Assembly: GCF_001544875.2 (NCBI RefSeq)
Contig: NZ_FCOA02000008.1
Location: 124,001-188,000, forward strand
Source of the DNA: Caballeronia hypogeia
Lineage (GTDB): Bacteria > Pseudomonadota > Gammaproteobacteria > Burkholderiales > Burkholderiaceae
Length of the DNA stretch: 64,000 nucleotides
Direction of reading: 5' to 3'
The translations under genes and the position numbers were made by a program. The notes beneath the pieces were generated by a model that was given only the letters and a program-made list of their open reading frames with translations, did no database searches and had not been told where the DNA came from. How positions within the stretch are numbered: the stretch's first letter is position 1; every line of letters begins with the position of its first letter. Of this stretch, positions 27,454 through 36,705 are shown in pieces.

Positions 27454-27459
27454 TATAAT
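27454..27459 (+). promoter_or_regulatory. Likely -10 box for valS
   Basis: TATAAT about 48 bases before the valS ATG. The -35 is not clear. Confidence 0.45.
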
Positions 27460-27506
27460 CGGGGATTCCACCGCATTTTTTCACGCATTTTTCGGCAGAT
27501 TCCACA

Positions 27507-30374
27507 ATGAGCGACAACACGCTTGCGAAGAGCTTCGAGCCTCAAAACATCGAGTCCCAATGGGGTCCGGAATGGGAAAAGCGCGGCTACTCCGCGCCCA
27601 CGTTCAAGGACGGCGCGAAGAATTTCTCTATCCAGTTGCCGCCGCCGAACGTCACCGGCACGCTGCACATGGGGCACGCGTTCAATCAGACCATCATGGA
27701 TGGCCTGACGCGTTATCACCGCATGCTCGGCGAAAACACGCTGTGGGTGCCCGGCACCGACCACGCGGGCATCGCGACGCAGATCGTCGTGGAACGCCAG
27801 CTCGACGCCCAGGGCATCTCGCGCCACGACCTCGGCCGCGAAGAGTTCCTGAAGCGCGTCTGGACGTGGAAGCAGCAGTCCGGCTCGACCATCACGAATC
27901 AGGTGCGCCGTCTCGGCGCGTCGATCGACTGGTCGCGCGAATACTTCACGATGGACGACAAGATGTCGGCCGCCGTGCGCGATGTCTTCGTCACGCTCTA
28001 CAAGCAGGGCCTCATTTATCGCGGCAAGCGTCTCGTGAACTGGGACCCGGTGCTCGGCACGGCGGTGTCGGACCTCGAAGTGGTGAGCGAGGAAGAAAAC
28101 GGCCATCTCTGGCACATCCAGTATCCGCTGCCGGACGGCTCGGGCCATCTCACTGTGGCGACCACGCGTCCGGAAACCATGCTCGGCGATGTCGCCGTGA
28201 TGGTGCATCCGGAAGACGAGCGTTATCAGCATCTGATCGGCAAGACGGTCGTGCTGCCGCTGTGCGATCGCGAGATTCCCGTTATCGCCGATGATTACGT
28301 CGATCGTGAGTTCGGCACGGGCGTCGTGAAAGTCACGCCCGCGCACGACTTCAACGACTACGCCGTGGGTCAGCGCCACAAGCTGCCGCAGATCGAAATC
28401 CTCACGCTCGACGCGAAGATCAACGACAACGCGCCCGAGAAGTATCGCGGCATGGACCGCTTCGACGCGCGCAAGGAAGTCGTGAAAGACCTCGAAGCGC
28501 TCGGTCTGCTCGAATCCGTGAAGCCGCACAAGCTGATGGTGCCGCGCGGCGACCGCACCAACGTGGTCATCGAGCCGATGCTGACTGACCAGTGGTTCGT
28601 GGCGATGAGCAAGCCCGCGCCCGAAGGCACGTTCAATCCGGGCAAGTCGATCACGGAAACGTCGCTCGATGTCGTGCGCAGCGGCCAGATCAGGTTCGTG
28701 CCGGAGAACTGGACGACCACGTACTATCAGTGGCTCGAGAACATCCAGGACTGGTGCATCTCGCGTCAGTTGTGGTGGGGGCATCAGATTCCCGCGTGGT
28801 ACGGCGAGAACGGCGAGATTTTCGTTGCGAAGACGGAAGAAGAAGCCCGCGCCGAAGCCGACGCGCAAGGCTACAAGGGCGCACTGAAGCGCGATGAGGA
28901 CGTGCTCGACACGTGGTTCTCGTCCGCGCTCGTGCCGTTCTCCTCGTTCGGCTGGCCGAACGAGACGAAGGAACTGCAGGCGTTCCTGCCTTCGTCGGTG
29001 CTCGTGACGGGCTTCGACATCATCTTCTTCTGGGTCGCCAGAATGGTGATGATGACCACGCACTTCACCGGCAAGGTGCCGTTCGACACCGTCTATGTGC
29101 ACGGCCTCGTGCGCGACGCCGAAGGCCAGAAGATGTCGAAGAGCAAGGGCAACACGCTCGACCCGATCGATATCGTCGACGGCATCGACCTCGAAGCGCT
29201 GGTCGCCAAGCGCACCACCGGCCTGATGAATCCGAAAGCCGCCGCGCAGATCGAGAAGAAGACGCGCCGCGAGTTCCCCGAAGGCATTCAGTCGTTCGGC
29301 ACGGATGCGCTGCGCTTCACCATGGCGTCGATGGCCACGCTCGGCCGCAATGTGAACTTCGACCTCGCGCGCTGCGAGGGCTATCGCAATTTCTGCAACA
29401 AGCTGTGGAACGCCACGCGTTTCGTGCTGATGAACTGCGAGGGCCATGATTGCGGCTTCGCGAATCCCGGCGCGTGCAAGCCGGGCGATTGCGGCCCCGG
29501 CGGCTACACGGATTTCTCGCAGGCCGATTTCTGGATCGTGTCGCTGCTGCAGCGCGTGGAGGCGGAAGTCGAGAAAGGCTTTGCGGACTATCGTTTCGAC
29601 AACGTCGCGAGCGCGATCTACAAGTTCGTGTGGGACGAGTATTGCGACTGGTATCTGGAACTCGCGAAGGTGCAGATCCAGACCGGCACGCCGGAGCAGC
29701 AAACCGCCACGCGCCGCACGCTCTTGCGCGTGCTGGAGACGGTGCTGCGGCTCGCGCACCCGATCATCCCGTTCATTACCGAAGCGTTGTGGCAGAAAGT
29801 CGCGCCGTTGACGGACGCGTATCCGTCGGGCGCGCAAGAAGGCGAAGCCTCGATCATGACGCAGCCCTACCCGCGCGCCGAGCAGAAAAAAATCGATGAA
29901 TCCGCTGAACAGTGGGCCGCCGAACTGAAGACTGTCATCGATGCATGTCGTAATCTGCGTGGCGAAATGAATCTGTCGCCCGCGGTGAAGGTGCCGTTGC
30001 TCGCGCACGGCGACGCGGGCCGCCTTTCCGCGTTCGCGCCGTATGTCGCCGCCCTCGCGCGTCTCTCCGAAGTGAAGATCATCGACGACGAAGCCGCCCT
30101 CGACCGTGAAGCTCACGGCGCGCCGGTGGCGATCGTGGGTACGAGCAAGCTCGTGCTGAAAGTCGAGATCGACGTCGCTGCGGAACGCGAGCGTTTGACG
30201 AAGGAAGTGGACCGCCTGAACGCTGAAATTGCAAAATGTAACGCGAAACTCGGCAATGAAAGCTTTGTTGCAAAAGCTCCGGCCGCCGTCGTTGAACAGG
30301 AGCGCAAAAGGCTGGCAGAATACGGAACCACTATCGAGAAGCTTCAGGCGCAATTATTGCGTCTGCCTGTCTGA
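27507..30374 (+). CDS. valS: Valyl-tRNA synthetase
   Basis: A 955-residue class I aminoacyl-tRNA synthetase that charges tRNA(Val). It has the HIGH-type motif in [12 protein letters not shown], the CP1 editing domain, the [11 protein letters not shown] segment, [10 protein letters not shown] (KMSKS loop), an anticodon-binding domain and the C-terminal ValRS coiled coil (about 895-955). All are complete. galU follows about 80 bases downstream. Confidence 0.97.
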   Translation: MSDNTLAKSFEPQNIESQWGPEWEKRGYSAPTFKDGAKNFSIQLPPPNVTGTLHMGHAFNQTIMDGLTRYHRMLGENTLWVPGTDHAGIATQIVVERQLDAQGISRHDLGREEFLKRVWTWKQQSGSTITNQVRRLGASIDWSREYFTMDDKMSAAVRDVFVTLYKQGLIYRGKRLVNWDPVLGTAVSDLEVVSEEENGHLWHIQYPLPDGSGHLTVATTRPETMLGDVAVMVHPEDERYQHLIGKTVVLPLCDREIPVIADDYVDREFGTGVVKVTPAHDFNDYAVGQRHKLPQIEILTLDAKINDNAPEKYRGMDRFDARKEVVKDLEALGLLESVKPHKLMVPRGDRTNVVIEPMLTDQWFVAMSKPAPEGTFNPGKSITETSLDVVRSGQIRFVPENWTTTYYQWLENIQDWCISRQLWWGHQIPAWYGENGEIFVAKTEEEARAEADAQGYKGALKRDEDVLDTWFSSALVPFSSFGWPNETKELQAFLPSSVLVTGFDIIFFWVARMVMMTTHFTGKVPFDTVYVHGLVRDAEGQKMSKSKGNTLDPIDIVDGIDLEALVAKRTTGLMNPKAAAQIEKKTRREFPEGIQSFGTDALRFTMASMATLGRNVNFDLARCEGYRNFCNKLWNATRFVLMNCEGHDCGFANPGACKPGDCGPGGYTDFSQADFWIVSLLQRVEAEVEKGFADYRFDNVASAIYKFVWDEYCDWYLELAKVQIQTGTPEQQTATRRTLLRVLETVLRLAHPIIPFITEALWQKVAPLTDAYPSGAQEGEASIMTQPYPRAEQKKIDESAEQWAAELKTVIDACRNLRGEMNLSPAVKVPLLAHGDAGRLSAFAPYVAALARLSEVKIIDDEAALDREAHGAPVAIVGTSKLVLKVEIDVAAERERLTKEVDRLNAEIAKCNAKLGNESFVAKAPAAVVEQERKRLAEYGTTIEKLQAQLLRLPV

Positions 30375-30453
30375 ATTGAGGGTTCGGATCATTTTTCGAT
30401 CCATTCCGGTTGTCTCGACGTTCTAAATGATTTAAGAGGATCAGGGTTATCAC

Positions 30454-31335
30454 ATGCTAAAAGTTACCAAAGCGGTTTTCCCCGTCGCGGGTCTGGGCAC
30501 GCGGTTCCTTCCCGCGACCAAGGCCAGCCCGAAGGAAATGCTGCCAGTCGTGGACAAGCCGCTGATTCAGTACGCGGTCGAGGAAGCAATGGCGGCCGGC
30601 ATTACCGAAATGATCTTCGTGACGGGCCGCAGCAAGCGTGCGATCGAAGACCACTTCGACAAGTCCTATGAGATCGAAGCGGAACTCGAGGCACGCGGCA
30701 AGGACAAGCTGCTCGAGCTCGTGCGCAGCATCAAGCCAAGCCATGTCGACTGCTTTTACGTGCGTCAGGCCGAAGCGCTCGGTCTGGGCCACGCCGTGCT
30801 GTGCGCGGAAAAGCTCGTCGGCGACAACCCGTTCGCAGTGATCCTCGCGGACGACCTGCTGTACGGCAAGCCACCCGTGATGTCGCAGATGATCGAAGTA
30901 TTCGACCACTATCACAGCTCCGTGATCGGAGTCGAAGAGATCCCGCCGGAGGATTCGAAGTCCTACGGCATCATCGACGGCAAGGAGTGGGAAGACAACA
31001 TCTTCAAGCTGTCGGGAATTGTCGAAAAGCCGGAACCGGCGGTGGCGCCGTCGAACCTGGGCGTCGTCGGCCGTTATGTGCTGAAGCCGCGCATCTTCGA
31101 TCACATCCGCGCGCTGAAGCCGGGCGCGGGCGGCGAACTGCAACTGACGGACGCGATCCAGTCGCTGCTGTCGGATGAGCAAGTGCTCGCGTACAAGTAT
31201 CACGGCACGCGTTTCGACTGCGGTTCCAAGCTGGGTTATCTGAAGGCCACAGTGGAATTCGCCCTGCGTCACCCGGAAGTGAAAGCGGAATTCGAGGAAT
31301 ATCTGCGCAATCGCGCGCCGATTCTCGAAGGCTGA
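30454..31335 (+). CDS. galU: UTP-glucose-1-phosphate uridylyltransferase
   Basis: A 293-residue nucleotidyltransferase making UDP-glucose for polysaccharide, LPS and galactose metabolism. The signature [20 protein letters not shown] near residue 10 and the ILADDL and GVVGRYVL segments are typical of bacterial GalU. Length is normal. The ATG follows an AAGAGGA Shine-Dalgarno. A strong terminator follows. Confidence 0.96.
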   Translation: MLKVTKAVFPVAGLGTRFLPATKASPKEMLPVVDKPLIQYAVEEAMAAGITEMIFVTGRSKRAIEDHFDKSYEIEAELEARGKDKLLELVRSIKPSHVDCFYVRQAEALGLGHAVLCAEKLVGDNPFAVILADDLLYGKPPVMSQMIEVFDHYHSSVIGVEEIPPEDSKSYGIIDGKEWEDNIFKLSGIVEKPEPAVAPSNLGVVGRYVLKPRIFDHIRALKPGAGGELQLTDAIQSLLSDEQVLAYKYHGTRFDCGSKLGYLKATVEFALRHPEVKAEFEEYLRNRAPILEG

Positions 31336-31356
31336 TCTCCTTCCTGCTGCGAGTCG

Positions 31357-31389
31357 AAAAAAAGCCCGTCACGATGTGACGGGCTTTTT
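31357..31389. terminator. Bidirectional rho-independent terminator
   Basis: AGCCCGTCAC-GAT-GTGACGGGCT with an A-run on the left and TTTTT on the right. It ends galU on the forward strand and tusA on the reverse strand. Confidence 0.93.
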
Positions 31390-31416
31390 GCTTTTGCGGA
31401 GCAGAGTTTCTGGCCC

Positions 31417-31644
31417 TTACCGGCGACGCATCAGGAAAATGAACGTCTTGTCCTGCGCCGTCGATTCGACGATCTCGTTGCCGGTCTGCTTGGCGAATGC
31501 CGCGAAGTCGCGCTGCGAGCCGGGATCGGTCGCGAGCACCTTCAAGATCTGACCGCTCGTCATGTCGGCGAGCGCCTTCTTCGCCCGCAGGATCGGCAGC
31601 GGGCAGTTCAGCCCGCGCGCGTCGACTTCCTTGTGAACTTCCAT
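31417..31644 (-). CDS. tusA: TusA family sulfurtransferase
   Basis: A 75-residue SirA/TusA-like protein. The CPxP motif is present as GLNCPLPILRAKKAL, with the sulfur-carrying Cys. Such proteins relay persulfide sulfur, for example in tRNA 2-thiouridine formation. The C-terminus FIFLMRRR is typical. Convergent with galU across the shared terminator. Confidence 0.88.
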   Translation of the reverse strand: MEVHKEVDARGLNCPLPILRAKKALADMTSGQILKVLATDPGSQRDFAAFAKQTGNEIVESTAQDKTFIFLMRRR

Positions 31645-31871
31645 CGCGATTGAACCTTTCCTTTGCCTGGTGGATGAGCGGTCGGTGAACGTGCAATTTT
31701 AACGCAGCGGTCACGAATGCACTGGAGCGGGACGTCCATCGGGATGCAAATCTCTCGCGGACGAGCGGGGGGCGCAAAGCATCTGACGCTAGTCCGAATA
31801 CCTTTCAAATTTGTCAAAACGCTCGAATTTGACTAATTTATGTGGCTTTTAAAATTTCTCAACCGGAATTT

Positions 31872-31907
31872 TGACACATTAATTTGGCAATTTTTACTAT
31901 TTTGCCT
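31872..31907 (+). promoter_or_regulatory. Promoter and probable operator of the hipBA-like operon
   Basis: TTGACA (31872-31877), an 18-base spacer and TACTAT (31896-31901) form a good sigma-70 promoter in an AT-rich patch. GGCAA-N11-TTGCC (31887-31907) brackets the -10 box, and further TGTCAAA / TTTGACA repeats lie upstream. These are candidate sites for autoregulation by the HTH protein. Confidence 0.65.
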
Positions 31908-31922
31908 AATATATTGGTCATA

Positions 31923-32249
31923 ATGCCCAAGACCAGACACCCTTCCTTCCCGTCCGCGCTCCGTCAACTCGTCGCGCTGGGCGAGCGTCTGCGTCTCGCG
32001 CGCCTTCGTCGCAAGCTGACGACGGAGCTCTTCGCCGAGCGCGTGGGCATCTCTCGCGAGACGTTGAGGCGGCTCGAAAAAGGTGACCCGACGATCGCCA
32101 TGGGCACTTACATGCGTGCATTGCGGGTGCTGGGGCTGGATCAGGACATCGACGCGGTCGCGCAAGACGACGAGCTCGGGCGCAAGTTGCAGGACCTCGA
32201 CCTGCCCCGCCCCCGGCCACGCGGACGTACCGCTACACGGACGAAATGA
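31923..32249 (+). CDS. HipB-like helix-turn-helix antitoxin/regulator
   Basis: A 108-residue XRE-family protein. The helix-turn-helix is LTTELFAERVGISRETLRRL at about 35-54. A Pro/Arg-rich tail follows. It starts about 15 bases after the predicted transcription start, with almost no Shine-Dalgarno, and ends 3 bases before the HipA-like kinase gene. By analogy with HipB it should bind the promoter and neutralise the kinase; that role is inferred from context. Confidence 0.85.
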   Translation: MPKTRHPSFPSALRQLVALGERLRLARLRRKLTTELFAERVGISRETLRRLEKGDPTIAMGTYMRALRVLGLDQDIDAVAQDDELGRKLQDLDLPRPRPRGRTATRTK

Positions 32250-32252
32250 AGG

Positions 32253-33509
32253 ATGTCGAAGAAAAAGGATCGCGCCGGATACCAAGTGCACCTCGATGCG
32301 CCCGAACTGGGCATAAGCCAGCGGGTGGGCACCTTGTATCCGCACGAGGCGATCACGTCTCTGCCTGCATCGTTCGAGTATGACGAACCGTGGCTCAAGA
32401 GCGCACCGGCGTTCATGCTCGACCCGCGGCTCGAACTCTATGCGGGCGAGCAGCATCCGCCCGCCAAAACGCCGGCATTCGGCATCTTCATGGACTCCGC
32501 GCCCGACCGGTGGGGTCGCGTCCTGATGGAACGGCGCGAAGCCGCCGCTGCCGCGAAGCAAGACCGCAAGATGCGCAAGTTCCAGGAGTTCGACTACCTG
32601 CTGGGCGTCTACGACCACACCCGGATGGGAGGCTTGCGCTTCCGCTTTGCGACCGACCCCTTCCTGGACGCAAGCGACAACGCGGCGCCGCCCGTCTCCT
32701 CGCTGAAGGAACTCGCGTACATCAGTCGGCGTGTGGAAGAACCGGGCGTCGAGAGGCTTCCCGAGTACGAGAAGTGGCTCGCGATGCTGGTGGCGCCGGG
32801 CTCGTCCCTCGGCGGCGCCCGGCCAAAAGCAAACTTCACGGACGATGACAAGCGACTATGGATCGCCAAGTTTCCTGCCAGGGACGATCGCTATGACGTT
32901 GGCGCATGGGAATTCCTGATGCATGTCCTTGCGAAGAATGCCGGCATCACGCTTCCGGATGCGCGGCTCGAAAAACTCTCCGAGCGCTACGGCACGTTCT
33001 GCTCCGCGCGTTTCGACCGCCTGGGCGATGGCCGTCGCATGTACGCCTCCGCGATGACGCTACTGGAGCGCCAGGACGGCGACACCGGCGCGAGCTACCT
33101 CGACCTCGCGCAATACATCGCAGATAACGGCGCGCAAGGACACGTCGACGAAGACCTCAGGCAAATGTTTCGTCGCGCTGTCTTCAACGTAATCGTCGGA
33201 AATAGGGATGATCATCTGCGCAATCACGGCTTCATTCGCGAACCCTCCGGCTGGCGGCTGTCACCCGCGTTCGACATTAACCCGAATCCTGGCAAGGCGG
33301 ATCATGCATTGACGCTCGACGGACAGAATGCATCGCCTGACGTGCACTCGGTCATGGCGACAGCGGAGCTTTACCGGTTGACCGAGAAGGAAGCCAACGC
33401 CGTTCTCGGAAAGGTGGAATCGGCTATCGCGGACTGGCGCAATGAGGCCAGAAAACTGTCGCTTCCCTCGTTCGAGATTCAACAGATGGAGAACATCATT
33501 CAGGCGTAG
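32253..33509 (+). CDS. HipA-family serine/threonine kinase toxin
   Basis: A 418-residue HipA-like kinase. The N-terminal subdomain has FMDSAPDRWGRVLM (80-92). SSLGGARPKA (184-193) is the Ser/Gly-rich loop, where HipA autophosphorylates a Ser. WIAKFP carries the ATP-contacting Lys206. GNRDDHLRNHGF (316-327) holds the catalytic Asp and Asn, and FDIN (Asp341) is the metal-binding motif. All core residues appear intact. In known systems HipA phosphorylates glutamyl-tRNA synthetase and promotes dormancy; the target here is unknown. The N-subdomain is not split off, unlike in HipBST systems. Confidence 0.9.
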   Translation: MSKKKDRAGYQVHLDAPELGISQRVGTLYPHEAITSLPASFEYDEPWLKSAPAFMLDPRLELYAGEQHPPAKTPAFGIFMDSAPDRWGRVLMERREAAAAAKQDRKMRKFQEFDYLLGVYDHTRMGGLRFRFATDPFLDASDNAAPPVSSLKELAYISRRVEEPGVERLPEYEKWLAMLVAPGSSLGGARPKANFTDDDKRLWIAKFPARDDRYDVGAWEFLMHVLAKNAGITLPDARLEKLSERYGTFCSARFDRLGDGRRMYASAMTLLERQDGDTGASYLDLAQYIADNGAQGHVDEDLRQMFRRAVFNVIVGNRDDHLRNHGFIREPSGWRLSPAFDINPNPGKADHALTLDGQNASPDVHSVMATAELYRLTEKEANAVLGKVESAIADWRNEARKLSLPSFEIQQMENIIQA

Positions 33510-33524
33510 TTTTGTCGATCCCCA

Positions 33525-33551
33525 TAAAAAAGAGCCTCGCTAGCGAGGCTC
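33525..33551 (-). terminator. Terminator of the reverse-strand inositol genes
   Basis: AGCCTCGC-TA-GCGAGGCT followed on the reverse strand by C and a run of six T. It lies just after the last Gfo/Idh/MocA gene and may also act on hipA read-through. Confidence 0.85.
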
Positions 33552-33567
33552 CTCGATCACATGATTT

Positions 33568-33595
33568 CACCGGTCAAAACCTCACCGGTCAAAAT
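33568..33595. repeat. 15-bp tandem duplication at a gene end
   Basis: TCACCGGTCAAAA occurs twice with a 15-base period. The second copy overlaps the stop codon of the adjacent oxidoreductase gene, so it looks like a small slippage duplication. Confidence 0.7.
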
Positions 33596-34614
33596 TCCAC
33601 CGCCCTCCCGCTCTGACAAGCCTCCCGCATCGCGATCCCAATCCGCGTCGCCTCGCGAGCGTCGCCGAGCGTGAGCCCGGTCGGCTTGCCTTCGACGAGC
33701 GCCGCGACGAACGCCTGCGCCTCGCGAAGAAACGCATCCTCGAAGCGCTCGAAGAACGTCGGCGTGCATGCGTTGCGCATGCCGTGCGCATCCGCGATCT
33801 CCACACGATTCGCACGCGGATTGCGCCCGACCGACAGCGCCCCCGCCGTGCCGATCACTTCCGTCTGCGTGTCGTGGCCATGCGCCATCGTGCGCGATGC
33901 GTAGAAAACGGCGAGCCGTCCATCATCGAATTCGACGGTCGCCACGCCATTGTCGACGTCGTTGCAATCGCGCAGGCCTTCGTGAATCGCAATCGTCCCG
34001 CTGGCATAGACGCGTTTGGGGCGAGGATTGCCGAGCAGCCAGCGCGCGAGATCGATATCGTGCACGCTGCAATCGAGAAACAGCCCGCCCGAGGTCGGCG
34101 CGAAACGCACGAAAAATCCGTCCGGATCGTTCTTGTCGCAGGTCTGCGAGCGCACCATGAACGGCCGCCCGATTGCGCCTTGAGCGACCTGATCGAACGC
34201 GTCGCGATAGCTCGCATCGAACCGCCGCACGAAGCCGATCATCACCTGCAAATGCGGATGACGCGCGTGCTCCTCGATCACCGCGTCGCATTCGGCGAGA
34301 TCGAGCGACAGCGGCTTCTCGCAGAACACGTGCTTGCCCGCGCGCAACGCGGCGATGATCTGCTTCGGATGCAGCGACGTGGGCGTGACGAGCCACACCG
34401 CATCGACCGAAGCGTCCGTGAGCAACTCGTCGTAGTCCGCGTAAAGCGCGAGCTCCGGCAGCGTCTGCTGCGCCCACTCGCGCTCGTCCGCCACCGGGCT
34501 GCACGCGGCGACGAGCTTCGCGCCCGGCACGCGCCACGCCAGATTCTCCGCATGCCGGCGCCCGAGCCGCCCCAGCCCGACGATTCCAAAGCGCACCGAA
34601 TTCAGCTTGCTCAT
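33589..34614 (-). CDS. Gfo/Idh/MocA family dehydrogenase, inositol-linked
   Basis: A 341-residue NAD(P)-dependent sugar or cyclitol dehydrogenase. The N-terminal Rossmann loop is GIVGLGRLGRRHAEN, EKP follows in HVFCEKPLSLD, and the catalytic D-x-x-x-H lies in DCSVHDIDLARW. It starts with ATGA overlap on the upstream iolG, and belongs to the iol operon. It could oxidise scyllo- or another inositol isomer, or a downstream intermediate; sequence alone does not decide. Confidence 0.88.
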   Translation of the reverse strand: MSKLNSVRFGIVGLGRLGRRHAENLAWRVPGAKLVAACSPVADEREWAQQTLPELALYADYDELLTDASVDAVWLVTPTSLHPKQIIAALRAGKHVFCEKPLSLDLAECDAVIEEHARHPHLQVMIGFVRRFDASYRDAFDQVAQGAIGRPFMVRSQTCDKNDPDGFFVRFAPTSGGLFLDCSVHDIDLARWLLGNPRPKRVYASGTIAIHEGLRDCNDVDNGVATVEFDDGRLAVFYASRTMAHGHDTQTEVIGTAGALSVGRNPRANRVEIADAHGMRNACTPTFFERFEDAFLREAQAFVAALVEGKPTGLTLGDAREATRIGIAMREACQSGRAVEF

Positions 34615-35615
34615 GCAGCGTTCTCCCCGAGCTTGACGATGCGCTTCTCGCGCCACGAAAGCGTCGCGGCTTCGGCGAGTTCCAGCGCCTTGAGACCATC
34701 GGCGACGGTCGTGCGCACGGGCTTGCCGTTATTGACCGCATCGAAGAAATGGGCGATCTCCGCCGCGTACGCCGCGCGATAGCGTTCGAGAAAGAACGCC
34801 TCGGGCTTGTCGCTCGAGACGGCGGTGCTCGTGTAGGCGGTCACTTCAGTCGGCCGCACGTTGCCCGCCTGCAGCATGCCAGCGCTGCCGAGCAGTTCGA
34901 AGCGCTGATCGTAGCCATACGCCGCGCGCCGCGCCGTGTTGATCTGGCACAGACGCCCGCGCTTCGTGCGAATCGTGACCGCGGTCGAATCGATGTCGCC
35001 CGCCTCCGCGATGGCCGGATCGGAAAGACAACTGCCCGTCGCGTGGAGCGTGTCGGCTTCGTCGTCGAGAATCCAGCGGAAGATGTCGAAGTCGTGGATC
35101 AGCATGTCCTTGAAGATGCCGCCCGAATGCCTGATGTACTCCACAGGCGGCGCGCCCGGATCGCGGCTCGTCACGATCAGCATTTCCGGGTCGCCGATCT
35201 CGCCCGCATCGATGCGCGTCTTCAGCGCCGAGAAAGTCGGATCGAAGCGCCGCTGAAAACCGATCATGCAGACGACGCCCGCCTTCTGCACGGCCTCGGC
35301 GCAGGCGCGCGCACGCTCGATCGTGAGGTCCACCGGCTTCTCGCAGAACACATGCTTGCCCTGCGCCGCCGACGCGAGAATCAGGTCCGCGTGCGTGTCC
35401 GTGCTCGAACACACGACCGTCGCGCCGACGGAGGCATCGCCCATCGCGCCGTCGACATCGGCGACGGTCGCGCCGTGCTCTTTCGCGAGCGCGGCCGCCG
35501 CGTCGCGATTCACATCGACGACATATTTCAAACGCACGCCCGGCTGCCGCGCGAGATTGGCCGCGTGAATCTTGCCGATGCGTCCCGCTCCGAACACCGC
35601 CACTTCAATCGTCAT
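34611..35615 (-). CDS. iolG: Inositol 2-dehydrogenase
   Basis: A 334-residue Gfo/Idh/MocA dehydrogenase, best match to IolG, which oxidises myo-inositol to scyllo-inosose with NAD. It shows VFGAGRIGKIHAANL, CEKPVDL, GFQRRFDPTF and the catalytic HDFDIFRW. ATG 35615 follows AAGGAGA within the end of the upstream regulator gene (11-base overlap). The neighbouring iolC, iolD, iolE and iolB genes on the other strand support the assignment. Confidence 0.9.
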   Translation of the reverse strand: MTIEVAVFGAGRIGKIHAANLARQPGVRLKYVVDVNRDAAAALAKEHGATVADVDGAMGDASVGATVVCSSTDTHADLILASAAQGKHVFCEKPVDLTIERARACAEAVQKAGVVCMIGFQRRFDPTFSALKTRIDAGEIGDPEMLIVTSRDPGAPPVEYIRHSGGIFKDMLIHDFDIFRWILDDEADTLHATGSCLSDPAIAEAGDIDSTAVTIRTKRGRLCQINTARRAAYGYDQRFELLGSAGMLQAGNVRPTEVTAYTSTAVSSDKPEAFFLERYRAAYAAEIAHFFDAVNNGKPVRTTVADGLKALELAEAATLSWREKRIVKLGENAA

Positions 35616-36495
35616 AGCCACCTGTCTCCTTGGACTCTTCAACGTTCAACTCGAGCCGGTACGCGAGCGCGATGAACAGCGCCTGGCACAGGCAAATGGT
35701 GCTCGTGAGCGAGCGGAACGCGAACGCGCTGCCCTCCTTCACGAACAGACTCGCGCCCGCGTGACGCGCGAGCGGCGAAAGCTGGCTGTCGGTGATGACG
35801 AGGGTCTTCGCGCCGTGATGCTGCGCGGCGCGCACGCAATACTGCGTCTCCTTGCCGTAGGGCGCGAAGCTGATCGCGACCACCACGTCCCCCTTCTTCA
35901 CGCTGCGGACCTGCTCGCGGAACATGCCGCCGAAGCCCGAAATCAGATGCACGCGCTTCTTCGTGTGCTGCAATGCATAGACGATGTAGCTCGCCACCGC
36001 GAACGAGCGGCGCACGCCGATCACATAGATGTTCTCCGCCTGCGAGAGCATGTCGACCGCGGCTTCGAACTGCTCGTCGTCGAGACCGGCCTCGAGTTCG
36101 TCGAGACCCGTGCGGCTCGCCGCGATGAATTCGCGCGCCACCGACACGCCCGACGCCTCGCCCGCCTTGTCGTCGATCAGCTTGCGAATGCGCTGCTGAT
36201 AGGTCTGCTGCGAGCCGCCCGCGCCCGTGTACGCCTGCCGGAACACGGCCTGCAGGTCCGAGAAGCCGGAAAAGCCGAAGCGTTGCGCGAACCGCACGAC
36301 CGCCGATGCATGCACGCCGCACGCGCTCGCAATATCGCTCGTGCGATCCATCATCACGCTCTGCCGATGTTGTTCGATGTACGTCGCGACGCTCTTCAAC
36401 TGGCGCGGCAGCGACTCGTACGCGTCGGTGATCCGCTGCATCAGTTCATCGACGCTCTGGACTTCGGTGCTGGTCTCATCCATTTCTTGGCTCAT
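35605..36495 (-). CDS. iolR: RpiR/MurR family regulator of inositol genes (IolR type)
   Basis: A 296-residue regulator with an N-terminal RpiR helix-turn-helix (SACGVHASAVVRFAQRFGFSG region, key residues in ASAVVRFAQRFG) and a C-terminal SIS sugar-phosphate-binding domain (YVIGVRRSFAVASY; VVVAISFAPYGKET). SIS domains sense phosphorylated intermediates, such as the IolC product. It is divergent from the inositol transporter genes, with a GGAA-N6-TTCC site between. A much longer ORF in frame upstream is a shadow. Confidence 0.87.
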   Translation of the reverse strand: MSQEMDETSTEVQSVDELMQRITDAYESLPRQLKSVATYIEQHRQSVMMDRTSDIASACGVHASAVVRFAQRFGFSGFSDLQAVFRQAYTGAGGSQQTYQQRIRKLIDDKAGEASGVSVAREFIAASRTGLDELEAGLDDEQFEAAVDMLSQAENIYVIGVRRSFAVASYIVYALQHTKKRVHLISGFGGMFREQVRSVKKGDVVVAISFAPYGKETQYCVRAAQHHGAKTLVITDSQLSPLARHAGASLFVKEGSAFAFRSLTSTICLCQALFIALAYRLELNVEESKETGGYDD

Positions 36496-36556
36496 CTTTG
36501 TGCGCGCTCGATGACGAGCGCCGTGGAACCGATTATAGGAAGGCGGCAAGCAAATT

Positions 36557-36570
36557 GGAATGTATTTTCC
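36557..36570. promoter_or_regulatory. Probable IolR operator
   Basis: GGAA-TGTATT-TTCC in the iolR/transporter divergent region matches the GGAA-N6-TTCC palindrome described for RpiR-type IolR in Sinorhizobium meliloti. It is 74 bases before the regulator ATG and about 135 before the binding-protein ATG. Confidence 0.65.
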
Positions 36571-36705
36571 ATTTGTCGAACGCATAAAATTTCTATTGCA
36601 GACCACCGAAAACTGACCTAATCTTGGTCCTGAGCAGACGCCGTGACGAGCGGCGCCGGCTCGCGAAAACATCACACCAAACAACAACCGAGATAGGTGG
36701 AGACA

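Noticed and set aside
30386..30402. GGATC-N7-GATCC hairpin between valS and galU as a terminator
   Set aside because: Only a 5-bp stem and the T-run lies in the loop, not after the stem.
31645..31922. AT-rich patch before the HipBA-type genes as a possible insertion-sequence remnant
   Set aside because: No terminal inverted repeats, target duplication or transposase fragment is visible; a regulated promoter explains the composition better.
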